A DNA stretch of 64,000 bases, from the NCBI GenBank assembly GCA_030272585.1, contig BSYQ01000001.1, forward strand, positions 8,137,001-8,201,000, in the 5' to 3' direction. Positions 11,613 to 26,547 of the stretch are shown one piece after another. The translations under genes and the position numbers were made by a program. Below the pieces are notes generated by a model, which saw nothing but the letters and a program-made list of their open reading frames with translations, was not told the origin of the DNA and ran no database searches. The first letter of the stretch is position 1. Every line of letters starts with the position of its first letter. The stretch comes from Bryopsis sp. KO-2023. Taxonomy: Eukaryota; Chlorophyta; Ulvophyceae; Bryopsidales; Bryopsidaceae.

Positions 11613-11704
11613 CACTGCGGAAAAAGACCCTGTGTGGAATCTTAAATTGAAGCCTTGGTTGCCTGCGGGTGGCGGGAAGGCAAAAGTTTGCCAGAGTCAC
11701 CCCA
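11613..11704. promoter_or_regulatory. 92-bp divergent spacer, probable bidirectional promoter
   Basis: The interval separates the ATGs of the GH31 gene (minus) and the profilin-like gene (plus). Both 5' UTRs and core promoters must fit here or overlap the opposing transcription unit. No clear TATA box was identified. Confidence 0.45.
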
Positions 11705-12475
11705 ATGGACAGAAATGCATTATGGACGACTGAAATCCTCCAATTTTTTGGCAAATTGTGGGAATTTTTCGCAGGCCTTGGGCAAGGAGAGATCGCCGCA
11801 GTGTGTCGTCAAATGGCGGAGGGTGGAGGAGCTAACTGGGACTTTGCGCTGGAGCGCCTGTTCCTGCAAAGAATTATTTCGGGATACGCGTTGCTGACGG
11901 TGAGTTCTCTGTAGACCTTTGGTGATGGGAGGAGGTGTCGACGACTCAGTGGACTTTCGCGCGTCATCTGCAGGTCTCGGGTCGATGCGAGAAAGTGGTG
12001 GGCGTCCTGTCGAAGGAGTTTGAGTCGCAGGTAGTGTAGGCATCGCATCAAGGTCGTGTGGGCGCTATCGTGGGTGCAATTCATTTCTGACGTTTTTTTC
12101 TTTCAACTTGTTGGCGCCAGGGTCCCCTCCCGGCTTCGGCAAAACAAGTGTTTGATCCGTTTGTGGAGGCGTCTGGACACCCCACCTCTTTTTTGTTGTG
12201 TGGTGAGTGGACTTTGCAAAGAAAAGCAAAAGCGGAGAAAGTCAACTTCCCTTTCTGTGGGTTCCGCTAAGACGTCTTTTTTCGTTGCAGGGCACAAAGT
12301 CGTCGTTTTTTTGCAATCGAGTCGAAGCTACTACGGTGTGTCGCACAGGCGCAGACTCGGAATCGGGATTTGCCGAGTGCCTTTCGGCGTGATCGTCGTG
12401 TCTTTCGGTCGGCAGCCTTTGCCCCAGATCATCGTTTCAGAGGTGGAAACGATTTGCAACATGATGTGGAGCTGA
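11705..12475 (+). CDS. Profilin-like small protein, 172 aa
   Basis: Four exons (11705-11899, 11974-12030, 12121-12202, 12291-12475) join in phase with good GT-AG sites to give 173 codons including the stop. The last 110 residues follow the profilin order of segments: ALLTVSGRCEKVVGVLSKEF (inner beta strands), then a helix, then SFLLCGHKVVVFLQ, a basic loop YYGVSHRRRLG, a strand IGICRVPFGVIVVSFG, and a C-terminal helix VSEVETICNMMW. Profilins bind actin and polyproline; divergent members such as the testis-type profilin-4 do not bind actin strongly. The first 45 residues, including WTTEILQFFGKLWEFFAGLG, extend beyond a usual profilin N terminus. The family call is from fold-like pattern matching, not a search, so it stays tentative; exon structure is more secure. 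Confidence 0.55.
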
Positions 12476-12652
12476 TAGATGCTCAATTTTCTCTTTGTTT
12501 GGGTTGTGGTCAAATCAGCTTTCAACCGACACAACCTTTTTTTCCTTTCCGAGTATTGAGCATCGATGAACTCGATAAAGTATGTTTACAGAAGAGAATC
12601 ATCCAAACCCGGGTTGACTTGTCGAGAAGAAAAATAACAAAAAACTGTCCAT

Positions 12653-13684
12653 TCAATCACCGTAATGCTCGGCCTTGAATTCTGTTATCACCTTTTTCAC
12701 GCCCTCCCTGGCATCTTTTGCGAAAATGTGCTCCACCGAGCTCTCCACCATTTCAATCAAGTCTTTGTGGTTTAATCCAAACGTGGCGGCTGCAATCCAA
12801 AACTCCCTGGACAAAGTGGTCGAGAAAACCCCTGGATCGTCGGTACACAGAACCACAGGGTGATTGCTCCTAGCATATTTTTTGAAGTGGTGGTCTTCGA
12901 AAGTTGCAACGCTCTCTGTCAAGACATTGCTGGTCAGACATAGTTCCAGAGGAATCCCAGCTTGCAGCAAAATCGCTTCGATTTCATCGTCTGTACAACA
13001 CATGTGGCTGACCCGATCTGGTCCGAAGTCCAACATCATCCTGGTTTCTTTAAAATTTGGGATCTCCCCTGCATGCAGAGTCGTGGGCAGGGATTTTGCT
13101 TTCGCCAACTCCAGGGCTGGCAGCAATGCTGCAAAATCCCCTTTGGTGGGATTTCCTGAGAGGTCAATCCCAACGATGTTATCCCCCCGGAACTCATCGG
13201 CGATAACAACGGTCTCCAACGCACTTTCCTGCGATTCTGATCGATTGATGCTCAAAATGAATTTTACAACGACACCAGAGGTGGGGTTGGACCTGAAAAA
13301 ATCCTTCCTGCCTGCAAGCATGGCTTCCACATACGATCGTTTGGTCATTCCAGTGGCAACGCAACACTTTGGAGTCGACCTGAGCTCCATGTACACCACG
13401 CCGTCCTTTCGAAAGTCTTCGATGGCTTCTTTCGTGATTCTGGCGATTGTCGAGTGGTCTGTCGTTACTTCGTGAATTAAATCGAACACCTGGAAGACCT
13501 CTGACAGCGTCCGATCGCCTTTTTCGACGAGTTTGCCGACGTCTCGGCCATCGCCGCCTTCGGCCGCAGCACTTCCTGCCAGCTCCGCAAGGGTGGAATC
13601 TCGTAAGGAGCCATTCAAATGTGCATGCAACTCGACTTTCGGCAGCGCTTGGCAGAATGCCAGACTCACAGCATTCATCGCCAT
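12653..13684 (-). CDS. ADAL: Adenosine deaminase-like protein (N6-methyl-AMP deaminase, MAPDA/ADAL)
   Basis: Plant and animal members hydrolyse N6-methyl-AMP to IMP, clearing modified nucleotides from RNA turnover. A single-exon frame of 343 residues starts at ATG 13684; a longer frame upstream has only a TTG. Metal and catalytic motifs of the adenosine/AMP deaminase superfamily are in order: LPKVELHAHLNGS (two His), GIDLSGNP, TLHAGE (His and catalytic Glu), SHMCC, CLTSNV and VLCTDDPGVF (Asp-Asp). Length matches the ADAL subgroup rather than classical ADA1 or AMP deaminase. The stop is 177 bp from the stop of the convergent profilin-like gene. Confidence 0.93.
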   Translation of the reverse strand: MAMNAVSLAFCQALPKVELHAHLNGSLRDSTLAELAGSAAAEGGDGRDVGKLVEKGDRTLSEVFQVFDLIHEVTTDHSTIARITKEAIEDFRKDGVVYMELRSTPKCCVATGMTKRSYVEAMLAGRKDFFRSNPTSGVVVKFILSINRSESQESALETVVIADEFRGDNIVGIDLSGNPTKGDFAALLPALELAKAKSLPTTLHAGEIPNFKETRMMLDFGPDRVSHMCCTDDEIEAILLQAGIPLELCLTSNVLTESVATFEDHHFKKYARSNHPVVLCTDDPGVFSTTLSREFWIAAATFGLNHKDLIEMVESSVEHIFAKDAREGVKKVITEFKAEHYGD

Positions 13685-14459
13685 CGACAATGCGGTCGAA
13701 AGACGGAAACCCGGGAATTTGGTCCCCCACGTGATGGTCGCACCCGATTTCAAAGATCTATCAGCTTACGTGGCTTCTGCTGTTGTGGTGCGGGCGTGGC
13801 ATTGGTGGAACCCGTTGGGTTGGTGTCACAGTTTTGCAACTCGATTGAAGTTGTTTCGAGGAGCAAACTCAACGGACGCATGGCGCACGCCTCTGGTGAA
13901 GGTTCCACACGAAGCCCAACCGCTCGCGTAAACGAAGCGAAAAGTGGACGTCGGGTGCTTTCTTGTCGGAAGTCTGTGCGACTGCTCGACTAGAACCTGG
14001 AAGGCGGGCCGTCTGCTCACGGAGCTATGCAAGGCTCTTGCGTGTCCTTGGGGCGGGGCGTTCCAGAAAGAAGCCATTTCTGCAGTTTTGGATGGGTAGG
14101 TGTGAGGTGCTGTGAACAGCGTCCGCAGCTGAATGGGTTTCCTGGCGTGTTTTGATTGGGGAACTGGGAGAGAATCCGACGTCCGCACGTGACTTTGGAA
14201 ATTGTGAAATGCGAGCTCCTGGTCGAGTGTGGACTCTGGAGTGCTGAAGGCGGGTGGGGAAACTGAGGGCGTGTGTGCGTTTGTGTTTGATTTTTTTTTT
14301 AAGCAGAAGCGCTCTCACGTTGGGTGGGACGCGTCCACGAGTCACCGCTGTTGCGGGGGTTGTACGTCTCCGACCTTGACGCGAAAACGCAGGCGGACAA
14401 ATTTTCGAACTTTATCGGCTCCGGATGCTGCAGTATCCAAAGATAGGCCCGTGCAAAGA
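13685..14459. other. Divergent intergenic region (ADAL / beta-amylase)
   Basis: No gene is supported. The interval carries the promoters of the minus-strand deaminase and the plus-strand beta-amylase. An additional non-coding or transit-peptide exon of the beta-amylase could lie here, because its start exon is assigned only by splice phase. Confidence 0.5.
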
Positions 14460-17702
<3,243 letters not shown>

Positions 17703-20700
17703 ACTCTCTTTTTGGCTGAAACGAGAGGGAGGGGGGTGCAGAGCTATAAGAAAAAAGGGAAAAAACAAGGAAAAAACAGAGAAAAAAAAGATACATCAAA
17801 CTTCCAAGCAGTGTTATAGGTTTTTGATGTTTCATTCATTCTTTCGACATAATGCTTCACTGGAAGGATGCGTGTATACATATATAGGTCTCCACCCAAT
17901 ATATATGTCGAGCTGGGTGTTGTGTGTATGTTTTTTCTCTAGGGTGAAGCTGTTTTTTTTGTGTGAGAGGAAAAGGAAAGAAAAAATGCACACATACACA
18001 AACATGGATACACACGCGCAAACCAACCAAAAAAGAAAAAAGAAAAAAGACAATACGGAAACAAACCAAAAAAAAGAAAAAAAAAGAAAAAAGTCATACG
18101 GGTAGAACTGTGCATGTGTGATGCCAGGGTGTTTTTTTCTCTGAAGGTCGTCCCTGTACCTTTTTGGAGGTGAAAAACAAAAAGAAGAATATTGAAGCTG
18201 GTAGTTTTTGTCTTGTGGGATTTTCCATTGGAGGAAAAAAAAACAAAGAAGTTTTAAAGAAGACCAAAAAAAAAGAAAAGAAAAAAAAAGAAAAGAGCAT
18301 CACCACATGTACAAAAGTTTTTTTTTTGGTGTGGTTTTTTTGGTTTTTCAGTTGGTTTTGTTTTCTCTCTTTGTGTGTTTGCTGGCTGGACTGCGTAGGC
18401 TCGCTTGGGAGTTATTTTCTAATTGGATGGGAAACCGTATTTTGGCGCTGACACTTCATTTATGTGCTTATAGATGCATGCATGCATACATACATATATA
18501 TATAAACAAAGAAAAGTATATGTACATATATATTTATATCTGTTTGGCATTGTGTGTGTGTGACGAGGTTTTGAGCTGATTTTTTTGTGTCCGAACACGG
18601 GATTTGAGGGGGAGCGAAATTGCATTTTTGTTTTATTGCAAAGAAGAGAAAAAAAAACAGGAGAAAAAAAGAAAGAAAAAAAAATGGAGGAAAAAAGAAA
18701 ATGTGTAGAAAAGAGTGGGGGAAAAGAAAAAAAGTTTTCCACGACTGTTTGACCGAGGTTAAATGGAGTGGATAGATATCTGTCTGACTGATTTTTCTCA
18801 TTTTGGGGTGTTGTGAAGCATGGAAAAAAAAGAGAAGAAAAGTGTGTACCAAGGTTCCGAGGGTTTGGGAGTGGGGGGGGTATGGTTTGAAAAAAAAAAG
18901 GCACCAGGAAGAAGAGGTGGAGGAAAAAAACTGTTGTGGCTAGAGCATGCATTGGATTATAGATATATATATATATATTTTTGGAGGGTTGGATGGGGTG
19001 TCTTAAAAAAAACAGAAAAAACAAAACGGAGTGGGAGGAGAGAGGGTCTGGTGCATGCTTAGCTTCCCAATCGAATGGGAGAAAATCAGTCGAGGCGACA
19101 TCGTGGAAAGAAAAGGAAACAAAATAGACTTGACAAATGCTTTACAAAAAAGAAAAAAGCGACAAAAAAAGTGTGAGTGCACGGGTATAGAAGTGTGAGT
19201 GCGGCAATTCTGCACCCCGACCGGGAAGAAAGGAATATACATGGGTTTGATTTTTTCGGAAAGAGTAGGGGAGGGGGGGGGGGGGGGGAGGGGAGGTTGA
19301 ATAGATGAGGAATGAAGTAGATGGGGAGGTCGAGAGTGTGGGCTAGAAAAACTGTGTCGGGGTGGTATCTGTTGTTCTATGAGTGTCATTTTGGGATGGC
19401 GCTTTTTTTTTTTTTTCGAAAAGAAGAAATTAGTCATTTCTAGCGGTGGCAGCAATGCTTCGTTAGGGGTTCTCAAACAAAAAGAAGGAAAGGGCACAAT
19501 TGTAGGGGGTACACACATCCTTGCGTTTTTCGGAGGATTTTGTGTAGCGCAAAAATGGGAGGGAAAAAAAAAGAAGGAATTTTGAACAGACTGATTATAG
19601 GATCTGTCTTTTATAATATGAGAACATTGGAAAGATTACCAATCAGAAATGAGAGGGCAAGGAAAAGAGAGAGAGAGAGGAGGAGGGGGGGGGGGAGTGT
19701 AGGAAGATTCCCTTATCACCTACCACGATAAGGGATTTTTTTTTTTCTTTTTCGAGGGTGCCCATGAATTATTGGGGGGGGGGGCCTACAGTTGAGAACA
19801 AAATATACTTGATGAGAGAGGGGAGAAAAGACAAGGAAAAACAAACAAGAGAGACGCACGCATCTGGAGGGAAAGAAAAGCACCCTGTTTTGGTTTTTGC
19901 TGTTGTTTTTTTTGGGAGGTGATGTATGTTCGGCTTGCCTCTTGGTGGTATTTCTTTTTTTTTGGGGGGGGGGCGGGGAATGCTTGTTGGCAGGCCAAGT
20001 GTGTATTTATGACAGGGAAGAACTGTTTTGATTGGACCAAAAAGGGGGGAAAAAAAAAGAAAAGAAAACCTGACCAGTTGCGCTCTCTTCTGGCAATGTG
20101 TGCAAATGTCTGGGTTTCTTTATATTTTTTTCATCTTTTTTTTTTTTTCGAATTGGTCAAGAACCTCTGTATATTACCTTGTCCTGCTCCAGTCGACTGC
20201 ACACCTTTTGGGGATTCGGAGGGAAAAAAAATAAAATTATGAAATGAAACAGCAGTGCTGGAGGTGTTTTTCGATACATTTTTTTCCCCTTCGTTTTGTT
20301 TTATTTTTATCACATATTTTAAAACTTTTTTTACCTTAATCTTTTTTTTTTTTTGGTCCAAACCATGGATTGATTGTTTTTTTTTTCCTTGCCAGATTTT
20401 TTTTTTTTCAGAATGCGGACCTGTGTTGCACATTCATCTGGACAATTTTGTGTCACCCTTAATTTCGGGGTTTAAAGAAAAACAAGACTAGGTATGCAGA
20501 ATTAAAAGCTGCATCAGGCGAAACGAAGGATTGGGTGGGGTTTTTGTTTGTGTTGCTCTTTTTTTTTCTTTTTGGGAGGGGGGCTTGGGTGGATAAAATA
20601 TGGCATCAGTAAAATATGACGAAAGATGTTCAAAAAAAAGGGAAGGGGGGGGGTCGAATGATTCTTGTACTGCATGTACAGTATTTTGGGAAATAGATGC

Positions 20701-21705
20701 CTTTCCAAAAGTGGAACTGGGGGTCTACAGATTGAAAAAAAAAGAAAAGAAGCGAAAGAAAAGAGGGTGAGGGGAGGGATGGGAGGGAAGAAGAATCAAA
20801 ATACAGAGAGAAAAAACCGGAAAAAAAAAAAAAAAAAAAAAAAAACAGGAGAGGCAAAGCAGTTTTGCAAAGAAGGGTTCAAAGTAAGCCACCTCCAGAA
20901 GAAAAAAAAAAAAAGGATTTTAACACAGGGATTGATGGGAATTCGTTATGCAGAGTGTTGTGTGCTGCATCTCAGCAAAAGATTTAAAAAAATACAAAAG
21001 AAAACAAAAGAAAACACAAGGGTTCAATTGGGTTGCTTGGTTTGGTTCTTGCGGAACTTGGTTATATATCTGAAGGACCAGGTGGGGGAGGGGGGCAGGT
21101 TTTGCTGCAGGTGTTGTAACTTCACCATGGATATATTTAAGCATTTTTCTTCTCTATCATTGTTCCGATCTGCAGCGCATTGGTTTTTGCATTACACATT
21201 TTGGAAGAACGGCAAGCAGCCCAACATTTCATCGAGTCTGAATGATAACAATCATAAAATGATGGTAATATTGATTTTTGTCTGATAAGCCATCTCGTCA
21301 CATATCTTTCACAATAGTTCCAGCATCGACATTTGTACTCTACACTTTTCTCAGCGCATGGGATTTTCAGGGTGGGTTTCCACCATCATTAAGAGAACCG
21401 AATTCACCACATCAACATGGATTCGACTTTATTGTGGATGCACTACAAACCAGCATATCGGATCTTCACCGAAATAATTACACTTGAAATGAGAAACAAA
21501 ACTCCTTGGATATTATGTCACTTGATTCTCTCTCTCTCCTAAAATCAGAGGCTTCTATTCTTCTTCTACTTGTACCCAGATGTGCACTGGGGTCCCAAAA
21601 CACCACCGCCTGCACCAGAGTTCCATTTACCCACCCATTGCAGGGGAAAGGAGAACTCTGTGCATCTTGTCAGTCATGGAAAGATGAGTCAGCCGTCATT
21701 TACTT
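17703..21705. other. 4-kb purine-rich, low-complexity convergent intergenic region
   Basis: Lies between the beta-amylase stop (plus) and the stop of the PEPQ protein (minus). The plus strand from about 17.7 to 20.9 kb is dominated by A and G with long A runs (about 25 A near 20820-20846), G runs (about 19266-19290 and 19778-19787) and TA repeats (about 18490-18540 and 18962-18980). Open frames are Lys/Glu- or Phe/Ser-rich artefacts. No tRNA, rRNA or transposon gene was seen. The last 600 bp (21100-21700) has more balanced composition but no recognisable coding content. Confidence 0.6.
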
Positions 21706-22844
21706 TCAGCCCTCTTTCGCAGCTTCGGTTTCTGCCTTTTTTTCGTTCAAGTAATCCTCATCCACAGACCGCTGGCACTGCTCCTTGACGCCCTCAAACG
21801 ATTTCTCGAACAGTTTGGCACAAAGCTTTTTCAGCTTGTCTCTGGTTTCTTGGGACCTGTCACTCCCTCCTGACTTCTTTACGAAGGAGAATTTCGACTT
21901 CTCCACGGTCACCTCCCTGAAACTTCTCTCCCTGATCCCCAAATCCTTCACGGTGACGTTGCACATTTTCTGGACATCCTCAGGGATGCCAGTACCTCGG
22001 ACTGTGACTCTGCTGGATGTGTTCTTGGTTTTGAAAGCTCTGGTAATCTCCACCAAGAACTTGCTGTACCGTGTCACAGCTGTGACCGTAAATCCCTCGG
22101 CGATCAATCTGTCGAACTGACTAATATCCCCCACGAGACAGATTTCCTTTCCTTGTGCGGAAGAGTCGACCTCTTGTGGAGGGTCGACAGGCTTTTGCTG
22201 GGGTTGGGGTTCGGGCTGTGGCTCGGGCTGTGGCTCCGGCTGTGGCTCGGGCTGTGGCTCAGGTTTGGGATCAGGTTGTGGCTCGGGCTGAGGCTCAGGC
22301 TGAGGCTCTGGTTTGGGTTCAGGTTGTGGCTCGGGCTGAGGCTCGGGCTGTGGCTCAGGTTTAGATTCAGGTTGTGGCACTTCCTGAGTTGGGGTAGATC
22401 CTGTCACCGTCTGTACTTGGTCGTCCGCTGCGAACAACCGCTCAACTAATCAGCTCACCCGGAGAGATCTGACCAACCCCAAGCGGTGTGGTTGGCGAAA
22501 GCAACCCCGAAATGCAAGGATACGCAATGGAGTGCGCAACAACTTGGAGCGACAAAACCTGTACACTTACATTGCGTCGTAACTTTGAATTCCGCCGTCT
22601 CCCCGGTAACTGTCAAGGATAATGCAGTTCCTGCGGTGTTTCTCCCCTGTGCGCCTGCTGCGATCGCTGCCCTCGAACCCTGTTGGCCTGTTTGCAGCAA
22701 ACTTCTTAGCTCGCAACCCACGGAAACAAGGATGTTTTACGCAAAGTCCGTGAAACGTCTCACGGAGTAGAACAATAACGCAGACTCACCTCGAGCTACA
22801 CCGGCTAAGGCTAAGACTAGAAAAATGGCGATATGTTTTAACAT
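21706..22844 (-). CDS. Secreted PEPQ-repeat protein of unknown function, 297 aa
   Basis: Three exons on the minus strand (22790-22844, 22571-22687, 21706-22427) join in phase to 298 codons including the stop. Exon 1 encodes a signal peptide ([19 protein letters not shown]) cut almost exactly at the splice junction. Exon 2 encodes a short Ala/Gly/Thr-rich segment ending with the Cys-free [12 protein letters not shown]. Exon 3 opens with a long linker of PEPQ/PKPEPQ units, then a C-terminal region of about 145 residues containing [38 protein letters not shown] and a Lys/Glu-rich helical tail. It contains three Cys. The C-terminal region resembles no family I can name. The layout (signal, rigid Pro-rich spacer, globular or helical end) is that of an extracellular-matrix, wall or scale-associated protein; that role is inference. 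Confidence 0.75.
22190..22375. repeat. Coding minisatellite encoding PEPQ/PKPEPQ units
   Basis: Imperfect 6-, 12- and 18-nt units rich in GGCTC/GGCTG words on the plus strand encode the Pro-Glu-Pro-Gln linker on the minus strand. Variant units carrying Lys or Asp occur at intervals. Unit number is likely to vary between strains. Confidence 0.85.
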
Positions 22845-23433
22845 CGTCGAATAATAACTGGAAAGGCGGCTGTTGCAGCAAACCAGCAAGTGAAAGCTTT
22901 CGTGTTTCTGTTTGTGACGACCTGCGCCGGATCCGACAACTTATTCACACAGGGCCGGACTACCATTTGAGGTTCATCATGCGGTTCACCTCGCAGCAGC
23001 TACACGTGGGGATCCGCGTCTGGCGTCTTCCCACCCGATTTCCTTCCAGCGAAAAAGAGTGACCCACCCAACCAGCCGCCATCGACATTGGCACTGACAA
23101 TGGATTGCAGGAACGTACGCAGCACTGTGAAATGGTGGGTGAAGGGATGAGCGCTGCCAACACGCCCTCAAAGCAAGTCTCCGCGCTCGGTAGTGCCGGC
23201 CAAACCACCCCGAACATCGCCTCCTCTCACACTTCTACGGGGGGGATGTGGACGACACAGGGTCGAGATGGGAACCAGGATTTGATCTGCTTCATCTCCA
23301 CGTCGCAAAAGTTTCGAAATCGGTTTTGGGGTGGTGGTGACGGGGGTCAACTCAACGGTACATCCCCGCGGGCCCGCTCTTTGGTGCGCTCCAGAGGAAC
23401 GATGGGGAATTGGGAAATTCGACGCGCATAGCG
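22845..23433. promoter_or_regulatory. Divergent promoter region of the PEPQ and glycosyltransferase-like genes
   Basis: 589 bp between two divergent start codons, both of genes for secretory-pathway proteins. No ORF with recognisable content. No specific promoter element was identified. Confidence 0.4.
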
Positions 23434-25544
23434 ATGAGGGTGTCAAAACTGGCCGTTGTTATCGTTCTAGCGCTGGCCCCGCTCGTCTTCTTCCAGTTCC
23501 ACCTTGATACACAAGGTTTAGGGAGTCTGACGACGCTTGTGCGCCTCAACCATAAACCTAGGAAAGCGAAAACATTGCGATTCGCACCTTGTGGATCCTT
23601 TGAGGATCACAGACTAGGTAATGTGGCAAGCCTTTATTCACGTCATATATTTCTCAGTAGAAAAAAAAAAGACAATTCATGGCTCGGCAAGAATCAAGAC
23701 CTCAACACCAGGCAATATCCTCAATATCCTGCTGTCTGATGGCTGCTCATATGCCGTTATTGTTGTTGTTGTGTCTGATAATGATACATTTCTTTTTTCG
23801 ATGGTGAATCTGGGGATATCAATTTGTAGGAGTTGCCTTGGGCGTTTTGCTTGCAAAGTACCTTGGCAGGACCATAATTCTTCCAAGTTTGAGATCCAAT
23901 GACTCATCATCATCAATGCATCTTTCGAACTTATACGAAGAATCCGAATTGCTGCAGACTCTTGAAAAGCACCAGCTCCCGTCCAGGACATCCCCGGCAC
24001 CGCCCGCTGCCACCACACCCAATAATGATGTGGTCAGCTGTGCTGGAATGGATGCATCGACCATGGCATGCATGGAGATGATCAAAGGTCAACACCATGC
24101 GGTGGATGACCTGATCTTCGAATGCCCGTTCCCGAATCCCTCAGTTTCGCCGGCGTATGTGTCGCTGCACTCGGAATTGTTTTGGGATGTCCTGGAGTCT
24201 TTCCGGCCGTCTTTCAAAATGGCAGAACTCATCAAGTCCCAGTCATCGGCAATCGAGTCTGCCTTCAATAACACGAGCTTCCATTTCGTTGATGGATCGG
24301 AGGAAGCGATCGACCTGAGGATGGCTGTAAAGGCCAGCGGGTTGGATTCTGAGCGGGGGCTCTATTTCACGGAGTCTGTGGGGAGAATCGAAGATGCCCA
24401 TGCTTTGTGCATAGAGAGGCAACTCGACTTAGAAACGCTCAGGGGGGATTTTTTGAATATCCACAAACGCATGTTGGATTTCTACGTGGGCTTAGCAGCG
24501 ACGAAATCACTGTCCGATCCTCGCAACACGTTTGGAGGTTTGTTGATGATGGAGCGGCGCCATAAAAGATTGTATGCGTCTGGCTACGTCGGAGAGCGAC
24601 ATGGGCTCAATAAGAGGATACCATTGTTCGAACTTCCCTGGGTGGTTTTCCACGATGCGGGGGATGAAAATTTGGAGTACATGCTCAAAGTCGCTGTTCG
24701 ATCGGTCAATGCTAGGAAGTCTTTTTGGCCGGTGTGCGTGCTTTCCGGGGATCGGAGTGACCTGGCTGCTTGGCTGCTGCAAAATAATGTTACGGTGGTT
24801 TTCCATGAGGCTTCGTGGATGGATGAATTCTTTCGGGGGGAGGAAGCAGCCATTAAGCGAGCGTCCCAATTCGAACTCCGGAACGAAAGACAGGGGATAT
24901 CTGTTGGGAATGCTCTGCAGATCGACATTCCCAAAATAGACGTCCTTCGCCAGTTCGAATACGTTCTGTTCACTGGGCCAAGCGTTCTGCTCAGAAGGAG
25001 GCTCTCTCTTGACTTGTTTGCGGCCAAGCTGCCGGCGGTGGTTGGGGTGATCTCATCGGATTTGAAGGAGCAATTTCCTTTCGAAGGAAGCGTGTCCTTA
25101 TGGAACGTCAGTGCAGCGGTCGAGAATTACGAAGCGCTGGTGTCGCATGTGAAAGATCGAAAGCGGAAACCCAGGCTGCTGTCTTTCAAAACTGGGGGGG
25201 GGATTCAATCGCTGGAAGACGCCACAACTAGTTGGACTTCTCCTGAACACGGGGTTGCGACATCGTACATGGGCTACGATGTGAACGCATGCCTGGTTGA
25301 TTTTTCCAGCATGGCTCCACATGAATATGCGAGATATGCCCGGGCAGGCACGTGTGTTCATAACATATGCTACGAAGGGATTCTCAGGGGGTGGTGTGGT
25401 TACATCTTCGAATGGGCTACCTTTTTGCAAGAAGAGGAAGCTGATGCTGGTTTGCATGTCATGAGGGAATGTGTGAGGAGGGTGTGCAGTTTCAGAGGGG
25501 GTTGCAGGAGATGGAAACAAGCCATATCGGATTTACTATCTTAG
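23434..25544 (+). CDS. Type II membrane protein: O-fucosyltransferase-like N-terminal part plus GT8-like C-terminal part
   Basis: Two exons (23434-23617, 23830-25544) join in phase to 632 residues. An N-terminal signal anchor (KLAVVIVLALAPLVFF, residues about 5-20) predicts a Golgi or ER lumenal enzyme. Immediately after the splice, HRLGVALGVLLAKYLGRTII matches the N-terminal GDP-fucose O-fucosyltransferase pattern (Gly-rich loop, then LAKxLGRTxxLP). From about residue 330 onward, WPVCVLSGDRSDLAAWLL, GNALQIDIPKIDVLRQFEYV and LLRRRLSLDL follow the nucleotide-diphospho-sugar (GT8/GT77-like) layout. The position that normally holds the metal-binding DxD reads VLFTGPSV, so the second half may be inactive or use another mechanism. 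A Cys-rich C-terminal segment (about 560-632) may be disulphide-bonded. Substrate is unknown. The start is ATG 23434; an upstream ATG at 23402 is out of frame. Confidence 0.7.
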
Positions 25545-26547
25545 CTTCTCTAACATTTTGATGTATTATTTTCTTTGTAGTTGTTGGGATTCGTTTGTGG
25601 GAACTAGAGTTGGGAGGCTGAAGACAGGGGGGTGCCTTAGAATGCGGGTTTAGAAATTCTCAAGAGAAAAAACGTGTAAATGCGGGGGACATTCAATTGC
25701 ACGTGTGTTGTTTTTCTCTGAACCACAGGGGAATTGAGGTCATCAGTCATCTGCCGATAGTGTGAAATGTGATGTTTCTCGAATATTTATTTTGTAAAGA
25801 TAGGACTTGATTTCAATTCAACGCCTTCCCTTAACTCCATGTTTTGCCATCAAATCCATGCTCTGCGCAACAAAAACATCAAAAAATGTCTTGTTTTGAG
25901 ATTTTTGATGTCTGCAGCCAAAGCTGGGTGTCAATTTTCCACCGATTCATGTAACTTTGAAGTGAAATTAACTCCAGCCAGTTGCTGCCAGGACCACAAT
26001 CAAGACGATCGCCCAAAAGCTGGAAGACTTTTTTCAACATTTCTTCCCAAATAATCGATCGATAACAGTATTACACAGACCGTTTCCACAAAACCATAAC
26101 CTGAGGAGTGCTATATATAAATGTATTTTTTCTCACCATCTCAACCTCAACTAAATATTAAAAAAAAAAGATTCATTTTTACTCACTTCTTTGTTTTCGT
26201 CTTGTTTTTGTTTTTTCCCCCCCATCCTATTCGACCCCATTCTTCCCATCAAGTTCATTCAATGTCATGTCCTGAAAGCCTTCGGGTCGTTTTCTATATT
26301 TGCACACATTTATGTTCAAAAGAAAAATAAAGAAAACGAACACAAAGAAAAAATCCCTTTTATTATCTCAGCAATTATTCTCTCGTAAAAGTAAAAAAGC
26401 CAGCAGCTGAAGTAGAAAAAAAATATAATAATAATTTGGCAACAAACAAAGAAAAAAAAACCCGCACAAAATCCCTCCACAAGGTGGCACTGATGTCTTC
26501 ATATCTCTTTTTTTTGCCTCGAAAGTGAAACAGGGAGCAAAAGGTAT
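25545..26547. other. Convergent intergenic region, no gene seen
   Basis: Lies between two stop codons. AT-rich 3' flanks with T runs, A runs and (TAA)n-like words near 26425-26660. Nothing coding is supported. Confidence 0.5.

Noticed and set aside
17832..20857. Many 60-200-codon frames in the 18-21 kb region
   Set aside because: Lys/Glu or Phe/Ser homopolymer-driven frames in A/G-rich DNA; no splice context or family resemblance.
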